From CAJBVG01 sp943371425 (GTDB lineage: Bacteria > Bacteroidota > Bacteroidia > Sphingobacteriales > Sphingobacteriaceae): DNA of 64,000 nucleotides. A program made the translations under genes and the position numbers. Positions 27,554 through 35,626 of the stretch are shown one piece after another. The stretch is from positions 1 through 64,000 of the forward strand of contig CALRUR010000007.1 in assembly GCA_943371425.1 (NCBI GenBank). The letters run 5' to 3'. Each line of letters starts with the position of its first letter. Position 1 is the stretch's first letter. Below the pieces are notes generated by a model, which worked only from the letters and a program-made list of their open reading frames with translations, searched no databases and had not been told where the DNA came from.

Positions 27554-28329
27554 TTATTAGAAATAAGTTTGGTTAACTCTACAAAATCATCAACACTTAA
27601 TCGTTCTGCTCTTAAGTCGAAAACTGGTTCATTTATAATCTCCGTATGGAGCATAGGTCGTAATGCATTTCTCAATGTTTTTCTGCGTTGATTGAAGCCC
27701 ATTTTTACAATGCTTTTAAATACCTTTTCATCCACACCTTTAAACACGTCGTCGGTTCTTCTTACTGCTTTAATTACACCCGATTTAACTTTCGGGGGAG
27801 GATTAAAAACCCCAGGAGCCACCGTAAACATATAATCAACCTTGTAATAAGCCTGAATTAACACACTCAATATACCGTACTCTTTAGATCCTGGAGCCGA
27901 TGCAATTCTTTCTGCCACTTCTTTTTGAAACATCCCCACAATTTCATCTACTACTTCTACATAATCAATTGCATGAAATAATATTTGCGATGAAATATTA
28001 TAGGGGAAATTTCCGATGATGCTTAATTGTTGGCCCGCTTCAAATAGCGTATTTAATGGGAGTTTTAAAAAATCGCCAGAAATAATTTTACCTGTAAGAT
28101 TCGGGTATTTTTTTTCTAAAAATGCAACCGATCCTTTATCTATATCCACCACTTTTAAATTTATCCCCTTATCTAATATTAAAAAATCGGTAAGAATTCC
28201 CATCCCGGGGCCTACTTCAATTACATTTTTTAACTGATTGCTAACAGCTAGCCCTGCGACTATCTTTTCAGCAATGTTTTTATCGGTTAGGAAATGTTGC
28301 CCTAAATGTTTCTTTGCGCGTACTTGCAT
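27550..28329 (-). CDS. rsmA: 16S rRNA dimethyladenosine transferase RsmA (KsgA)
   Basis: The 259-residue protein dimethylates two adjacent adenosines in the 3' hairpin of 16S rRNA during small-subunit assembly. It opens with the family signature RAKKHLGQHFLTDKNIAEKIV, then VIEVGPGMGILTDFL for SAM binding, the catalytic NFPYNISSQIL, and the C-terminal FNQRRKTLRNAL. I chose the ATG at 28329 because the signature follows it directly; a TTG at 28353 would add eight residues. It is divergent from pdxA across a short gap and coupled to the downstream dehydrogenase. Confidence 0.95.
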   Translation of the reverse strand: MQVRAKKHLGQHFLTDKNIAEKIVAGLAVSNQLKNVIEVGPGMGILTDFLILDKGINLKVVDIDKGSVAFLEKKYPNLTGKIISGDFLKLPLNTLFEAGQQLSIIGNFPYNISSQILFHAIDYVEVVDEIVGMFQKEVAERIASAPGSKEYGILSVLIQAYYKVDYMFTVAPGVFNPPPKVKSGVIKAVRRTDDVFKGVDEKVFKSIVKMGFNQRRKTLRNALRPMLHTEIINEPVFDLRAERLSVDDFVELTKLISNK

Positions 28330-28395
28330 TCTATCTTTAAATATTACTGACAATTTTAGTTAATTTGCGACGATATTGGAAAATAGAATTACAAC

Positions 28396-29460
28396 ATGTC
28401 GGATCAAGGTAAAATAAAAATCGGTATAAGTTTAGGTGATATTAACGGGATAGGCACGGAGGTGCTCCTCAAAGCAGTAGTGGATACTCGCCTCTCAGAG
28501 CTTTGCACTCTTATTGTTTATGGCTCATCTAGGGTTACTTCCTTCCACAGAAAAATGTTAGGAATTGCCGATTTTAGCTTTAATATTATTAACGAAGCCC
28601 ATCAAGCAAACGAAAAAAGAGCCAATTTAATTAATTGTTGGCAAGAGGATGTGAAGGTAGAAGTTGGTGTTTCCACAGAAATTGCAGGCAAATACTCTTA
28701 CCTCGCACTCGAAAAAGCAGCGAAAGATTTAAAAGAAGGTAAAATTGATGGCTTGGTAACCTTGCCTATCAATAAACACAATGTAAAACAAGCTGGGTTC
28801 GAATTTCCTGGCCATACAGAATACTTACAATCGTTAACAGAAGCCAAAGAATCGATGATGTTAATGGTGAACGACTACCTAAAAATTGGATTTGTTACCG
28901 GGCATTTAGCACTAAAAGATGTAGCTCATGCTATTACTCAAGAAAAAATAATCCATAAACTAGAAGTATTAAACACCTCGCTAAAGCAAGATTTTGGCAT
29001 CAGAAAACCTAAAATTGCTGTTCTTGGACTTAATCCACATGCCGGCGACTCTGGTGCAATTGGGCACGAAGAAGAAAAAACTATTATTCCTGCCTTAGAA
29101 AAAGCAAACCATAAAGGCATCATTACTTTTGGGCCATATTCTGCAGATGGATTCTTCGGAAACCATCAATATAAACAATTTGACGCGGTATTAGCTATGT
29201 ACCACGACCAAGGCCTAATACCTTTTAAAAGCCTTTCTTACGACCAAGGAGTGAACTTTACAGCAGGCTTGCCTTTTGTAAGAACTTCACCCGCGCATGG
29301 AACGGGTTATGACATTGCTGGAAAGAACATTGCAAACGAATCGTCGTTCAGAGAAGCAATTTATAAAGCAATAGATATTATACGAAAAAGGGCCGAATTT
29401 GAGGATTTAAACTCCAACCCTTTGAAAATCCATAAGTTGTCGAGAGATAGAGGAGAATAG
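28396..29460 (+). CDS. pdxA: 4-hydroxythreonine-4-phosphate dehydrogenase
   Basis: This 354-residue enzyme oxidises 4-phosphohydroxy-L-threonine in the DXP-dependent route to pyridoxal phosphate. Family marks are ISLGDINGIGTEVLLKA at the N-terminus, the metal-binding histidine in FPGHTEYLQSL, GLNPHAGDSGAIGHEE, AMYHDQGLIPFKSL, and GLPFVRTSPAHGTGYDIAG near the C-terminus. Length and motifs are complete. Its divergent neighbour is rsmA; in many bacteria pdxA and rsmA are cotranscribed, here they share only a divergent intergenic region. Confidence 0.95.
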   Translation: MSDQGKIKIGISLGDINGIGTEVLLKAVVDTRLSELCTLIVYGSSRVTSFHRKMLGIADFSFNIINEAHQANEKRANLINCWQEDVKVEVGVSTEIAGKYSYLALEKAAKDLKEGKIDGLVTLPINKHNVKQAGFEFPGHTEYLQSLTEAKESMMLMVNDYLKIGFVTGHLALKDVAHAITQEKIIHKLEVLNTSLKQDFGIRKPKIAVLGLNPHAGDSGAIGHEEEKTIIPALEKANHKGIITFGPYSADGFFGNHQYKQFDAVLAMYHDQGLIPFKSLSYDQGVNFTAGLPFVRTSPAHGTGYDIAGKNIANESSFREAIYKAIDIIRKRAEFEDLNSNPLKIHKLSRDRGE

Positions 29461-29508
29461 CATTTTAAAAAAAACGTTTCTTTTTAGATTTTTTTTTATA
29501 CATTTGCA

Positions 29509-29516
29509 GGCTCTTA
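29509..29516 (+). promoter_or_regulatory. -7 promoter element before yceD-rpmF
   Basis: TACATTTG at 29509-29516 matches TAnnTTTG exactly and lies 10 bp before the yceD-like start. The upstream region is a T-rich tract without a clear TTTG at -33, so the call rests mainly on the -7 box and position. Confidence 0.45.
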
Positions 29517-29526
29517 AAATTTAGAA

Positions 29527-30081
29527 ATGAACAGGCTGAAATTGTTTTCAATCCCGTTTACCAGCCTAAAAAACGGTAAACACACATTCGATTTTAAGAT
29601 AGAAGATTCGTTCTTTAGTGATTTTGAATACTCTCCTATCAAAAAAGCTGATATTTCAGTTGATTTGGAGTTCAATAAGCAAGAAACAATGTTTGTATTG
29701 GATTTTGTGATGAAAGGAGAAGTAGAATTAACTTGTGATCGTTGTAATGAAGAGTTTAGAAGTCCGTTCCACTCGAATGATAGACTGATTTTTAAATTCG
29801 GTGAGGAAAATGAAGAGCAAACAGAGGAGATAGTAATTTTATCAAGATCTGAGCACGAAATAAACCTTGCTAGTCATTTATACGAATTTATAGTGGTAGG
29901 TATTCCATTAATACATGTACATCCAGATTTAGAGGATGGAACCTCTGGATGTAACCCCGAAACACTAGCAATACTTAAGAAATTAAGTTTACAAGTAGAC
30001 GAGATTGAAGAAACGGAAGAAAAACCGGAAACAATAATTGACCCAAGGTGGGAAGCCTTGAAAAAATTAAGAGATAATTAA
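29527..30081 (+). CDS. YceD family (DUF177) 23S rRNA accumulation protein
   Basis: The 184-residue protein has the DUF177 arrangement: an N-terminal beta domain, then ELTCDRCNEEFRSPF with a paired-cysteine motif near residue 77, an acidic EEVILSRSEHEINLASHLYEFI-type segment, and a C-terminal HPDLEDGTSGCNPETLA. In E. coli YceD is needed for 23S rRNA accumulation and is encoded just upstream of rpmF. The same order here, with 23 bp between the genes, supports the assignment. The biochemical activity is not established. Confidence 0.85.
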   Translation: MNRLKLFSIPFTSLKNGKHTFDFKIEDSFFSDFEYSPIKKADISVDLEFNKQETMFVLDFVMKGEVELTCDRCNEEFRSPFHSNDRLIFKFGEENEEQTEEIVILSRSEHEINLASHLYEFIVVGIPLIHVHPDLEDGTSGCNPETLAILKKLSLQVDEIEETEEKPETIIDPRWEALKKLRDN

Positions 30082-30104
30082 TAATAGAAATAAATAATTG
30101 AGCT

Positions 30105-30293
30105 ATGCCACATCCTAAAAGAAAGATTTCGAAATCGAGAAGAGACAAGAGAAGAACTCATTATAAAGCGGAAGCTTCTGCGATGGTAGTTTGTCAAACT
30201 ACTGGAACTGTTCACATGCCTCACCGTGCATATACCGTAGATGGTAACTTGTACTACAAAGGCAAGATGATCGTAGAAAAAACAGTTAACTAA
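30105..30293 (+). CDS. rpmF: 50S ribosomal protein L32
   Basis: This 62-residue basic protein begins MPHPKRKISKSRRDKRRTH, the standard Bacteroidota L32 N-terminus, and continues with VVCQTTGTVHMPHRAY. It lacks the paired CxxC zinc ligands of C+ L32 forms; only one cysteine is present. It sits between yceD and plsX, the conserved rpmF order that links ribosome protein supply with lipid synthesis. The start is the ATG right after a short A/T leader. Confidence 0.96.
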   Translation: MPHPKRKISKSRRDKRRTHYKAEASAMVVCQTTGTVHMPHRAYTVDGNLYYKGKMIVEKTVN

Positions 30294-30306
30294 AAAAACA
30301 ACCCAC

Positions 30307-31245
30307 ATGAGAATCGGTATTGATATCATGGGTGGCGATTTTGCTCCCAAGGCTACGGTCTTAGGAGCAATTTTAGCTTATAAAGAACTCCCTTCAGATT
30401 GCCGCATTGTTTTAATTGGCGACGAGCAACAAGCGAAAACTATTTTGCAAGAACAAGCTGTTCCTGCAGAGCAATTCGACTTTGTGCATACTGAAGAAGT
30501 GATAGAAATGGGTGAACACCCAGCAAAAGCTCTTACCCAGAAACAAAAATCGAGTATTGCCATTGGTTTTTACCTTTTAAAAGAAGGCAAAATTGATGCA
30601 TTTGCCAGTGCAGGGAATTCGGGCGCAATGCTTGTAGGCTCAATGTTTAGCGTAAAAGCTATACCAGGCATGAGCAGACCTGCAATTTGTACTTACATAC
30701 CGAAAGAACACGGTGGTTTTGGAGTAATGTTGGATGTAGGTGCCAACGCAGATTGTAAACCAGAAATGTTATTACAATTTGGAGTTTTAGGCTCTATGTT
30801 TATGGAAACCGTATTTAATGCTACCAATCCAAAAGTAGGTTTATTAAATATTGGCGAAGAGGAAGAAAAAGGAAACTTACTTACTCAAGCAACCTATCCA
30901 TTATTTAAATCATCAGAAGAAATAAATTTTATTGGAAACATTGAAGGCAGAGATTTATTTAATGATAAAGCCGATGTAATTGTTTGTGATGGTTTTACTG
31001 GAAATGTTGTATTAAAATTAGCAGAGAGTTTTCACGATTTAACCATCGGAAATGGATTAAAAAGTGAGTTTTTCGATCGCTTTAACTATGAAAACTATGG
31101 AGGTAGCCCTGTTTTAGGGGTAAATGCTCCAGTAGTAGTTGGGCATGGTATTTCGAGCGAAATTGCCATTAAAAACATGATAAAATTATGTAAAGAAATG
31201 GTACAATCTCAATTAACTGAAAAAATTAAGGCTCGTTTTAACTAA
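30307..31245 (+). CDS. plsX: Phosphate acyltransferase PlsX
   Basis: The 312-residue protein converts acyl-ACP to acyl-phosphate, the acyl donor for PlsY in phospholipid synthesis. The N-terminal signature RIGIDIMGGDFAPKATVLGA, the central ASAGNSGAMLVGSMF, MLDVGANADCKPE, and VCDGFTGNVVLKLAES are all present. It starts 13 bp after rpmF and is followed by a strong terminator before fabH. Length and motifs are normal. Confidence 0.95.
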   Translation: MRIGIDIMGGDFAPKATVLGAILAYKELPSDCRIVLIGDEQQAKTILQEQAVPAEQFDFVHTEEVIEMGEHPAKALTQKQKSSIAIGFYLLKEGKIDAFASAGNSGAMLVGSMFSVKAIPGMSRPAICTYIPKEHGGFGVMLDVGANADCKPEMLLQFGVLGSMFMETVFNATNPKVGLLNIGEEEEKGNLLTQATYPLFKSSEEINFIGNIEGRDLFNDKADVIVCDGFTGNVVLKLAESFHDLTIGNGLKSEFFDRFNYENYGGSPVLGVNAPVVVGHGISSEIAIKNMIKLCKEMVQSQLTEKIKARFN

Positions 31246-31271
31246 AAATTTTAAATAAAAATCTATATTTA

Positions 31272-31302
31272 ATCCCGCAATAACACTGCGGGATATTTTT
31301 TT
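31272..31302 (+). terminator. Intrinsic terminator between plsX and fabH
   Basis: ATCCCGCA (31272-31279) pairs with TGCGGGAT (31287-31294) across a 7-nt loop and is followed by ATTTTTTTAT. The U-tract ends only a few bases before the fabH ATG at 31308, leaving almost no room for a separate promoter downstream of it. Confidence 0.75.
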
Positions 31303-31307
31303 ATACA

Positions 31308-32309
31308 ATGAGCAACACGAAACTACATGCAGCAATAACTGCTGTTAACGGATACGTTCCTGAGTATATACTCACCAATGCCGAATTGGAAAAAATGGTG
31401 GATACCACCGACGAATGGATCCAAACCAGAACCGGTATTCAAGAAAGAAGAATATTAAAAGGAGAAGGTAAAGGAACATCAGATATGGGTGCCGAAGCAG
31501 TAAAAGGTTTACTTGCAAAACGTGGCATCAATGCAACAGAAATTGATTTACTTATTTGCGCAACCACTACCCCCGATTATCAATTCCCAGCAACCGCAAA
31601 TGTAATAACAGATAAAGTAGGGGCAAGTAATGCATTTAGTTTTGATATAAACGCTGCATGCTCGGGTTTTATTTATGCACTAAATACAGCTGCTAAATTC
31701 ATCGAATCTGGTACATACAAAAAAATTGTAGTGGTAGGCGGCGATAAAATGTCGTCGATTATTAATTACGAAGATCGTACCACTTGTATTATTTTTGGTG
31801 ATGGTGCTGGTGCAGTACTTTTAGAACCAAATACAGAAGGAATGGGTATACAAGATGCCATTTTAAAAAGCGATGGATCTGGAAGAATACATTTACACCA
31901 AAAAGCAGGAGGCTCTGTAAAGCCTGCATCTCATGAAACCATTGATGCCAAAGAGCATTACGTATATCAAGAAGGTCAATCTGTATTTAAATTTGCAGTA
32001 ACTAATATGGCAGATGTATCTGCACAAATTATGGAACGCAATAATTTAACTGCCGATGATATTGCATGGTTAGTGCCTCACCAAGCGAATAAACGTATAA
32101 TTGACGCTACCGCAAATAGAATGGGTGTAGGACCAGAAAAAGTAATGTTAAATATTCATCGTTACGGAAACACTACTAATGGAACAATTCCATTATGTTT
32201 GTGGGAATGGGAGAAAAAACTAAACAAAGGTGATAATATTATTTTAGCAGCTTTTGGTGGAGGTTTTACTTGGGGCTCTATTTATATTAAGTGGGCGTAC
32301 GATAGTTAG
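31308..32309 (+). CDS. fabH: 3-oxoacyl-ACP synthase III
   Basis: At 333 residues this is FabH, which condenses acetyl-CoA (or branched acyl-CoA) with malonyl-ACP to start fatty-acid synthesis. The active-site cysteine is C118 in INAACSGFIYAL, the catalytic histidine is in LVPHQANKRI, and the asparagine is in RYGNTTNGTIPL. The C-terminal GGGFTWGSIYIKW is typical. It is placed between plsX and accB. The start codon lies directly after a terminator-like hairpin, so part of its expression may depend on readthrough. Confidence 0.95.
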   Translation: MSNTKLHAAITAVNGYVPEYILTNAELEKMVDTTDEWIQTRTGIQERRILKGEGKGTSDMGAEAVKGLLAKRGINATEIDLLICATTTPDYQFPATANVITDKVGASNAFSFDINAACSGFIYALNTAAKFIESGTYKKIVVVGGDKMSSIINYEDRTTCIIFGDGAGAVLLEPNTEGMGIQDAILKSDGSGRIHLHQKAGGSVKPASHETIDAKEHYVYQEGQSVFKFAVTNMADVSAQIMERNNLTADDIAWLVPHQANKRIIDATANRMGVGPEKVMLNIHRYGNTTNGTIPLCLWEWEKKLNKGDNIILAAFGGGFTWGSIYIKWAYDS

Positions 32310-32311
32310 TA

Positions 32312-32351
32312 TGCTAGTGTGATTGTATGCTAGTGTGCTAATTTGCTAATT
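32312..32351 (+). repeat. Tandem 8-bp array between fabH and accB
   Basis: Five consecutive octamers, TGCTAGTG, TGATTGTA, TGCTAGTG, TGCTAATT and TGCTAATT, run from 32312 to 32351. They begin two bases after the fabH stop and lie upstream of the accB start at 32384. The units vary but keep phase. Confidence 0.7.
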
Positions 32352-32383
32352 GAGAATGACTAAATTAAAGAAATAAAATAAAA

Positions 32384-32857
32384 ATGGATATGGATATTAA
32401 AGAAATACAAGAACTGATAAAGTTCGTAGCTAAGTCGGGCGTAAGTGAGGTTTCTATCGACCGTAAAGATTTTAAAATTACAATTAAAGCAACAGGTTCT
32501 GCACCCATGGTTGTAAATGCAACCGTACCAGCAGCAGCACCGGTTCAACAATTAGCAGCTGCGCCTGCACCAGTAGCAGCAGCACCTGCAGCAGCTCCAG
32601 TTGCAGAAGCATCGAACCTAATTACTATTAAATCTCCAATGATTGGTACTTTCTACCGTTCATCGTCGCCAGATAAACCTTCGTTTGTAAATGTAGGCGA
32701 TGAAATTGGAACAGGTAAAGTGGTTTGCATTATTGAAGCAATGAAATTGTTCAATGAAATTGAATCAGAAGTATCAGGAAAAATTGTGAAGATATTAGTT
32801 GATAATGCTTCACCAGTAGAATACGATCAGCCTTTATTCTTGGTAGAACCAATGTAA
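32384..32857 (+). CDS. accB: Acetyl-CoA carboxylase biotin carboxyl carrier protein
   Basis: The 157-residue protein carries the biotin of acetyl-CoA carboxylase. An N-terminal region (residues 1-38) is followed by an Ala/Pro-rich flexible linker at about 40-76. The biotinyl domain follows, with the biotin attachment lysine K121 in CIIEAMKLFNEIES. The acceptor motif EAMK is intact. accC follows after 68 bp, so carrier and biotin carboxylase are encoded together; the carboxyltransferase genes are elsewhere. Confidence 0.95.
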   Translation: MDMDIKEIQELIKFVAKSGVSEVSIDRKDFKITIKATGSAPMVVNATVPAAAPVQQLAAAPAPVAAAPAAAPVAEASNLITIKSPMIGTFYRSSSPDKPSFVNVGDEIGTGKVVCIIEAMKLFNEIESEVSGKIVKILVDNASPVEYDQPLFLVEPM

Positions 32858-32925
32858 TAATTACATTGAATTTTTTTTAGAATTCAATAGAATCGTATTA
32901 TTTTTTTAACCTTCAATTTAAACTC

Positions 32926-34266
32926 ATGTTTAAAAAAATATTAATAGCAAACAGAGGCGAAATTGCCTTAAGAATTATAAGAACCTGTAAAGAAATGGGC
33001 ATCAAAACGGTTGCAGTATATTCTGCTGCCGATAGAGATAGCTTACATGTTCGCTTTGCAGATGAAGCTGTTTGTATTGGTCCTGCACCTAGCAAAGACT
33101 CGTACTTAAGCATCCCGAATTTAATTTCTGCTGCAGAAATTACCAATTCGGATGCAATACATCCGGGCTACGGATTTTTATCAGAAAACGCTAAGTTTTC
33201 TCAAATCTGCAGAGACTACGGAATTAAATTTATTGGCGCCACACCAGAACAAATAAATGGGATGGGCGATAAAGCTTCGGCAAAAGATACTATGAAAGCT
33301 GCCGGTGTGCCAACCATACCAGGATCTGATGGCTTACTTACCGATGTTAAAGATGGTATTAAAGTTGCAAACGAAATTGGTTACCCTATTATACTGAAAG
33401 CTACTGCCGGTGGTGGTGGTAGAGGTATGCGTATTGTTTGGAAAGATGAAGAGTTTGAACCTGCATGGGATTCTGCTCGCCAAGAAGCAGGTGCCGCTTT
33501 CGGAAACGATGGTATTTATTTGGAGAAGTTTATTGAAGATCCTCGCCATATTGAAATACAAGTAGTAGGTGATCAATTCGGAAAAGTTTGCCATTTATCT
33601 GAACGCGATTGTTCTATACAACGTCGCCATCAGAAATTAGTAGAAGAATCTCCTTCACCATTTATGACTCCAGAATTGCGTAAGAAAATGGGTGATGCTG
33701 CTATTATTGGCGCAAAAGCCGTGAACTACGAAGGTGCTGGAACCATAGAGTTTTTAGTAGATAAACACAGAAACTTCTATTTCATGGAAATGAATACACG
33801 TATACAGGTAGAACACCCCGTTACAGAAGAAGTAATAAACTACGATTTAATAAAAGAACAAATAAAGGTGGCAGCAGGAATTCCTATCTCAGGTAAAAAT
33901 TATGAGCCAGCTATGCATGCCATAGAGTGCCGTATCAATGCCGAAGATCCTTGGAATAATTTCCGTCCATCACCAGGAAAAATTACCAACTTCCACTCAC
34001 CTGGAGGCCACGGAGTGCGTGTAGATACACATGTGTACGCGGGTTATACCATTCCATCTAATTACGATTCTATGATTGCGAAATTAATTTGCGTTGCACA
34101 AACACGCGAAGAAGCGCTAAACACCATGGAACGTGCATTAAGTGAATTTGTAATTGAAGGAGTAAAAACAACTATTCCTTTCCATTTAAAACTGATGAAA
34201 GACCCTAACTTTAGAGCAGGTAATTTCACTACCAAATTCCTCGAAACATTCGACTTTACAGAATAA
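32926..34266 (+). CDS. accC: Acetyl-CoA carboxylase biotin carboxylase
   Basis: This 446-residue ATP-grasp enzyme carboxylates biotin on AccB. The N-terminal KKILIANRGEIALRIIRTCKEMG, the glycine-rich ATP loop KATAGGGGRGMRIV, HIEIQVVGDQFG, RDCSIQRRHQKLVEESP, and the catalytic MNTRIQVEHPVTEEV are all present. The length equals the free-standing bacterial AccC. A short leader with an AT-rich inverted repeat (ATTGAATT/AATTCAAT at 32865-32888) separates it from accB, and a strong terminator follows its stop. Confidence 0.96.
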   Translation: MFKKILIANRGEIALRIIRTCKEMGIKTVAVYSAADRDSLHVRFADEAVCIGPAPSKDSYLSIPNLISAAEITNSDAIHPGYGFLSENAKFSQICRDYGIKFIGATPEQINGMGDKASAKDTMKAAGVPTIPGSDGLLTDVKDGIKVANEIGYPIILKATAGGGGRGMRIVWKDEEFEPAWDSARQEAGAAFGNDGIYLEKFIEDPRHIEIQVVGDQFGKVCHLSERDCSIQRRHQKLVEESPSPFMTPELRKKMGDAAIIGAKAVNYEGAGTIEFLVDKHRNFYFMEMNTRIQVEHPVTEEVINYDLIKEQIKVAAGIPISGKNYEPAMHAIECRINAEDPWNNFRPSPGKITNFHSPGGHGVRVDTHVYAGYTIPSNYDSMIAKLICVAQTREEALNTMERALSEFVIEGVKTTIPFHLKLMKDPNFRAGNFTTKFLETFDFTE

Positions 34267-34270
34267 AGGA

Positions 34271-34296
34271 AAGCGGACAATTGTCCGCTTTTTTTG
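34271..34296 (+). terminator. Intrinsic terminator after accC
   Basis: AAGCGGACAA and TTGTCCGCTT (34271-34290) form a perfect 10-bp palindrome with a minimal loop, followed by TTTTTG. It lies five bases after the accC stop and closes the yceD-to-accC run. The tatC start is only 20 bp further on. Confidence 0.85.
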
Positions 34297-34298
34297 TT

Positions 34299-34306
34299 TA
34301 AATTTG
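34299..34306 (+). promoter_or_regulatory. Possible -7 element for tatC
   Basis: TAAATTTG at 34299-34306 matches TAnnTTTG exactly and follows the accC terminator at once. It is only 10 bp from the tatC ATG, so the transcript would be nearly leaderless. A TTG at 34281-34283 gives a short 15-bp spacing. The call is weak. Confidence 0.35.
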
Positions 34307-34316
34307 ACAGCAATAT

Positions 34317-35177
34317 ATGTCAGGATTCTTAGATAATTTTCGTCGTGCCACCGACCCCAATTCAGATATGTCATTTGTAGACCATCTCGAAAGTTTACGT
34401 TGGCATTTGGTACGTGCAGCACTTGTTATCATTTCATTTTCAGTCGTTGCCTTTATTTACAAGGATATTCTTTTTGATGTAATTGTTTTCGGCCCAAAAG
34501 ATCCAAATTTCTGGACTTATCGTAAACTATGCGAACTAGGTACAAAATATAATTTAGGTGCCGATTTATGTATTGATAAAATCAATTTCGTAATTATGAA
34601 TAACACCATGGCAGGTCAGTTTAACTTGCATTTGAGTGCTTCATTTTTAGGTGGGTTTATATTAGGCTTCCCTTATTTATTGTGGGAGTTATGGAGATTT
34701 ATAAGACCAGGATTACATAAAAGAGAAAGACGTTACGCAACAGGTTTAATTTTTTGGGGCAGTGTGTTATTTATGATGGGAATTTTATTCGGATACTTCA
34801 TCATTACACCAATGTCTGTAAACTTTTTAGGAAGTTATGTTATTTCCGAAGAAATTATAAATCAAATAACCCTCGATTCTTATTTAAGTACTGTAAGTAT
34901 TTTAACGCTTGCTACGGGCTTAGTTTTCGAATTACCTATAATCGTATACTTCTTATCATTAATGGGTATTGCAACGCCTAAATTTATGCGAAGCAACAGA
35001 AGAATTGCCTTGTTTTTGATTTTCTTATTGGCAGCCTTCATTACCCCATCTCCCGATATTCCTACACAATTGTTAGTAGCTATTCCGCTGTATATTTTAT
35101 TTGAAGTAAGTATCTTAGTTTCAGCAAGAGTGGCAAAGAGGAAGTTGAAAGAAGAAGCAGAATTTTATTCGAGTTAA
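34317..35177 (+). CDS. tatC: Sec-independent translocase subunit TatC
   Basis: The 286-residue protein is the six-helix core receptor of the twin-arginine translocase. An N-terminal MSFVDHLESLRWHLVRAA carries the signal-peptide-binding segment. A periplasmic loop of about 60 residues, longer than in E. coli, contains FWTYRKLCELG. FRPGL-type and GLHKRERRYA segments and FVITPDPDIPTQ-like IAAFITPSPDIPTQLLVA follow. tatA/B genes are not in the window. It begins close behind the accC terminator and is followed by rpiB after 18 bp. Confidence 0.93.
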   Translation: MSGFLDNFRRATDPNSDMSFVDHLESLRWHLVRAALVIISFSVVAFIYKDILFDVIVFGPKDPNFWTYRKLCELGTKYNLGADLCIDKINFVIMNNTMAGQFNLHLSASFLGGFILGFPYLLWELWRFIRPGLHKRERRYATGLIFWGSVLFMMGILFGYFIITPMSVNFLGSYVISEEIINQITLDSYLSTVSILTLATGLVFELPIIVYFLSLMGIATPKFMRSNRRIALFLIFLLAAFITPSPDIPTQLLVAIPLYILFEVSILVSARVAKRKLKEEAEFYSS

Positions 35178-35195
35178 CATTAAAAAAATAGTAAA

Positions 35196-35624
35196 ATGAA
35201 AATAGCAATTGGAGGCGATCATGCCGGATTTGAATACAAAGAAATGCTAAAGCCCATGCTCGAAGCTGCTGGGCATGAAGTGAAAGACTTCGGACCCTAT
35301 ACAGCCGATTCTGTTGATTATCCAGATTTTGTACATCCATTAGCCAATGCAATACAACACCAAGAGTACGAACTCGGAATTTTGATTTGTGGAAGTGCAA
35401 ACGGTGTAGCCATTACAGCCAATAAACATAAGGACATACGCGCAGCTATTTGCTGGGATGTACCATTAGCTTCCCTAGCGCGCCAACATAATAACGCAAA
35501 CATTGTTTGTATACCAGCACGCTTTACAACTGTAGAACAAGCCAAAGAAATTACCAATGTTTTTGTTGCTACCGAATTTGAAGGTGGCCGACATGCAAAT
35601 AGAGTGAATAAAATAAATTGTTAA
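35196..35624 (+). CDS. rpiB: Ribose-5-phosphate isomerase B
   Basis: This 142-residue enzyme interconverts ribose 5-phosphate and ribulose 5-phosphate. Family marks are KIAIGGDHAGFEYKE at the N-terminus, DYPDFVHPLANAI, the active-site GILICGSANGVAITANK, and ARQHNNANIVCIPAR. In most RpiB proteins the catalytic position in this segment is Cys in LxCGTG; here the motif reads LICGSANG, with the cysteine kept. It lies between tatC and an M28 peptidase gene whose start is two bases downstream. Confidence 0.93.
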   Translation: MKIAIGGDHAGFEYKEMLKPMLEAAGHEVKDFGPYTADSVDYPDFVHPLANAIQHQEYELGILICGSANGVAITANKHKDIRAAICWDVPLASLARQHNNANIVCIPARFTTVEQAKEITNVFVATEFEGGRHANRVNKINC

Positions 35625-35626
35625 CC

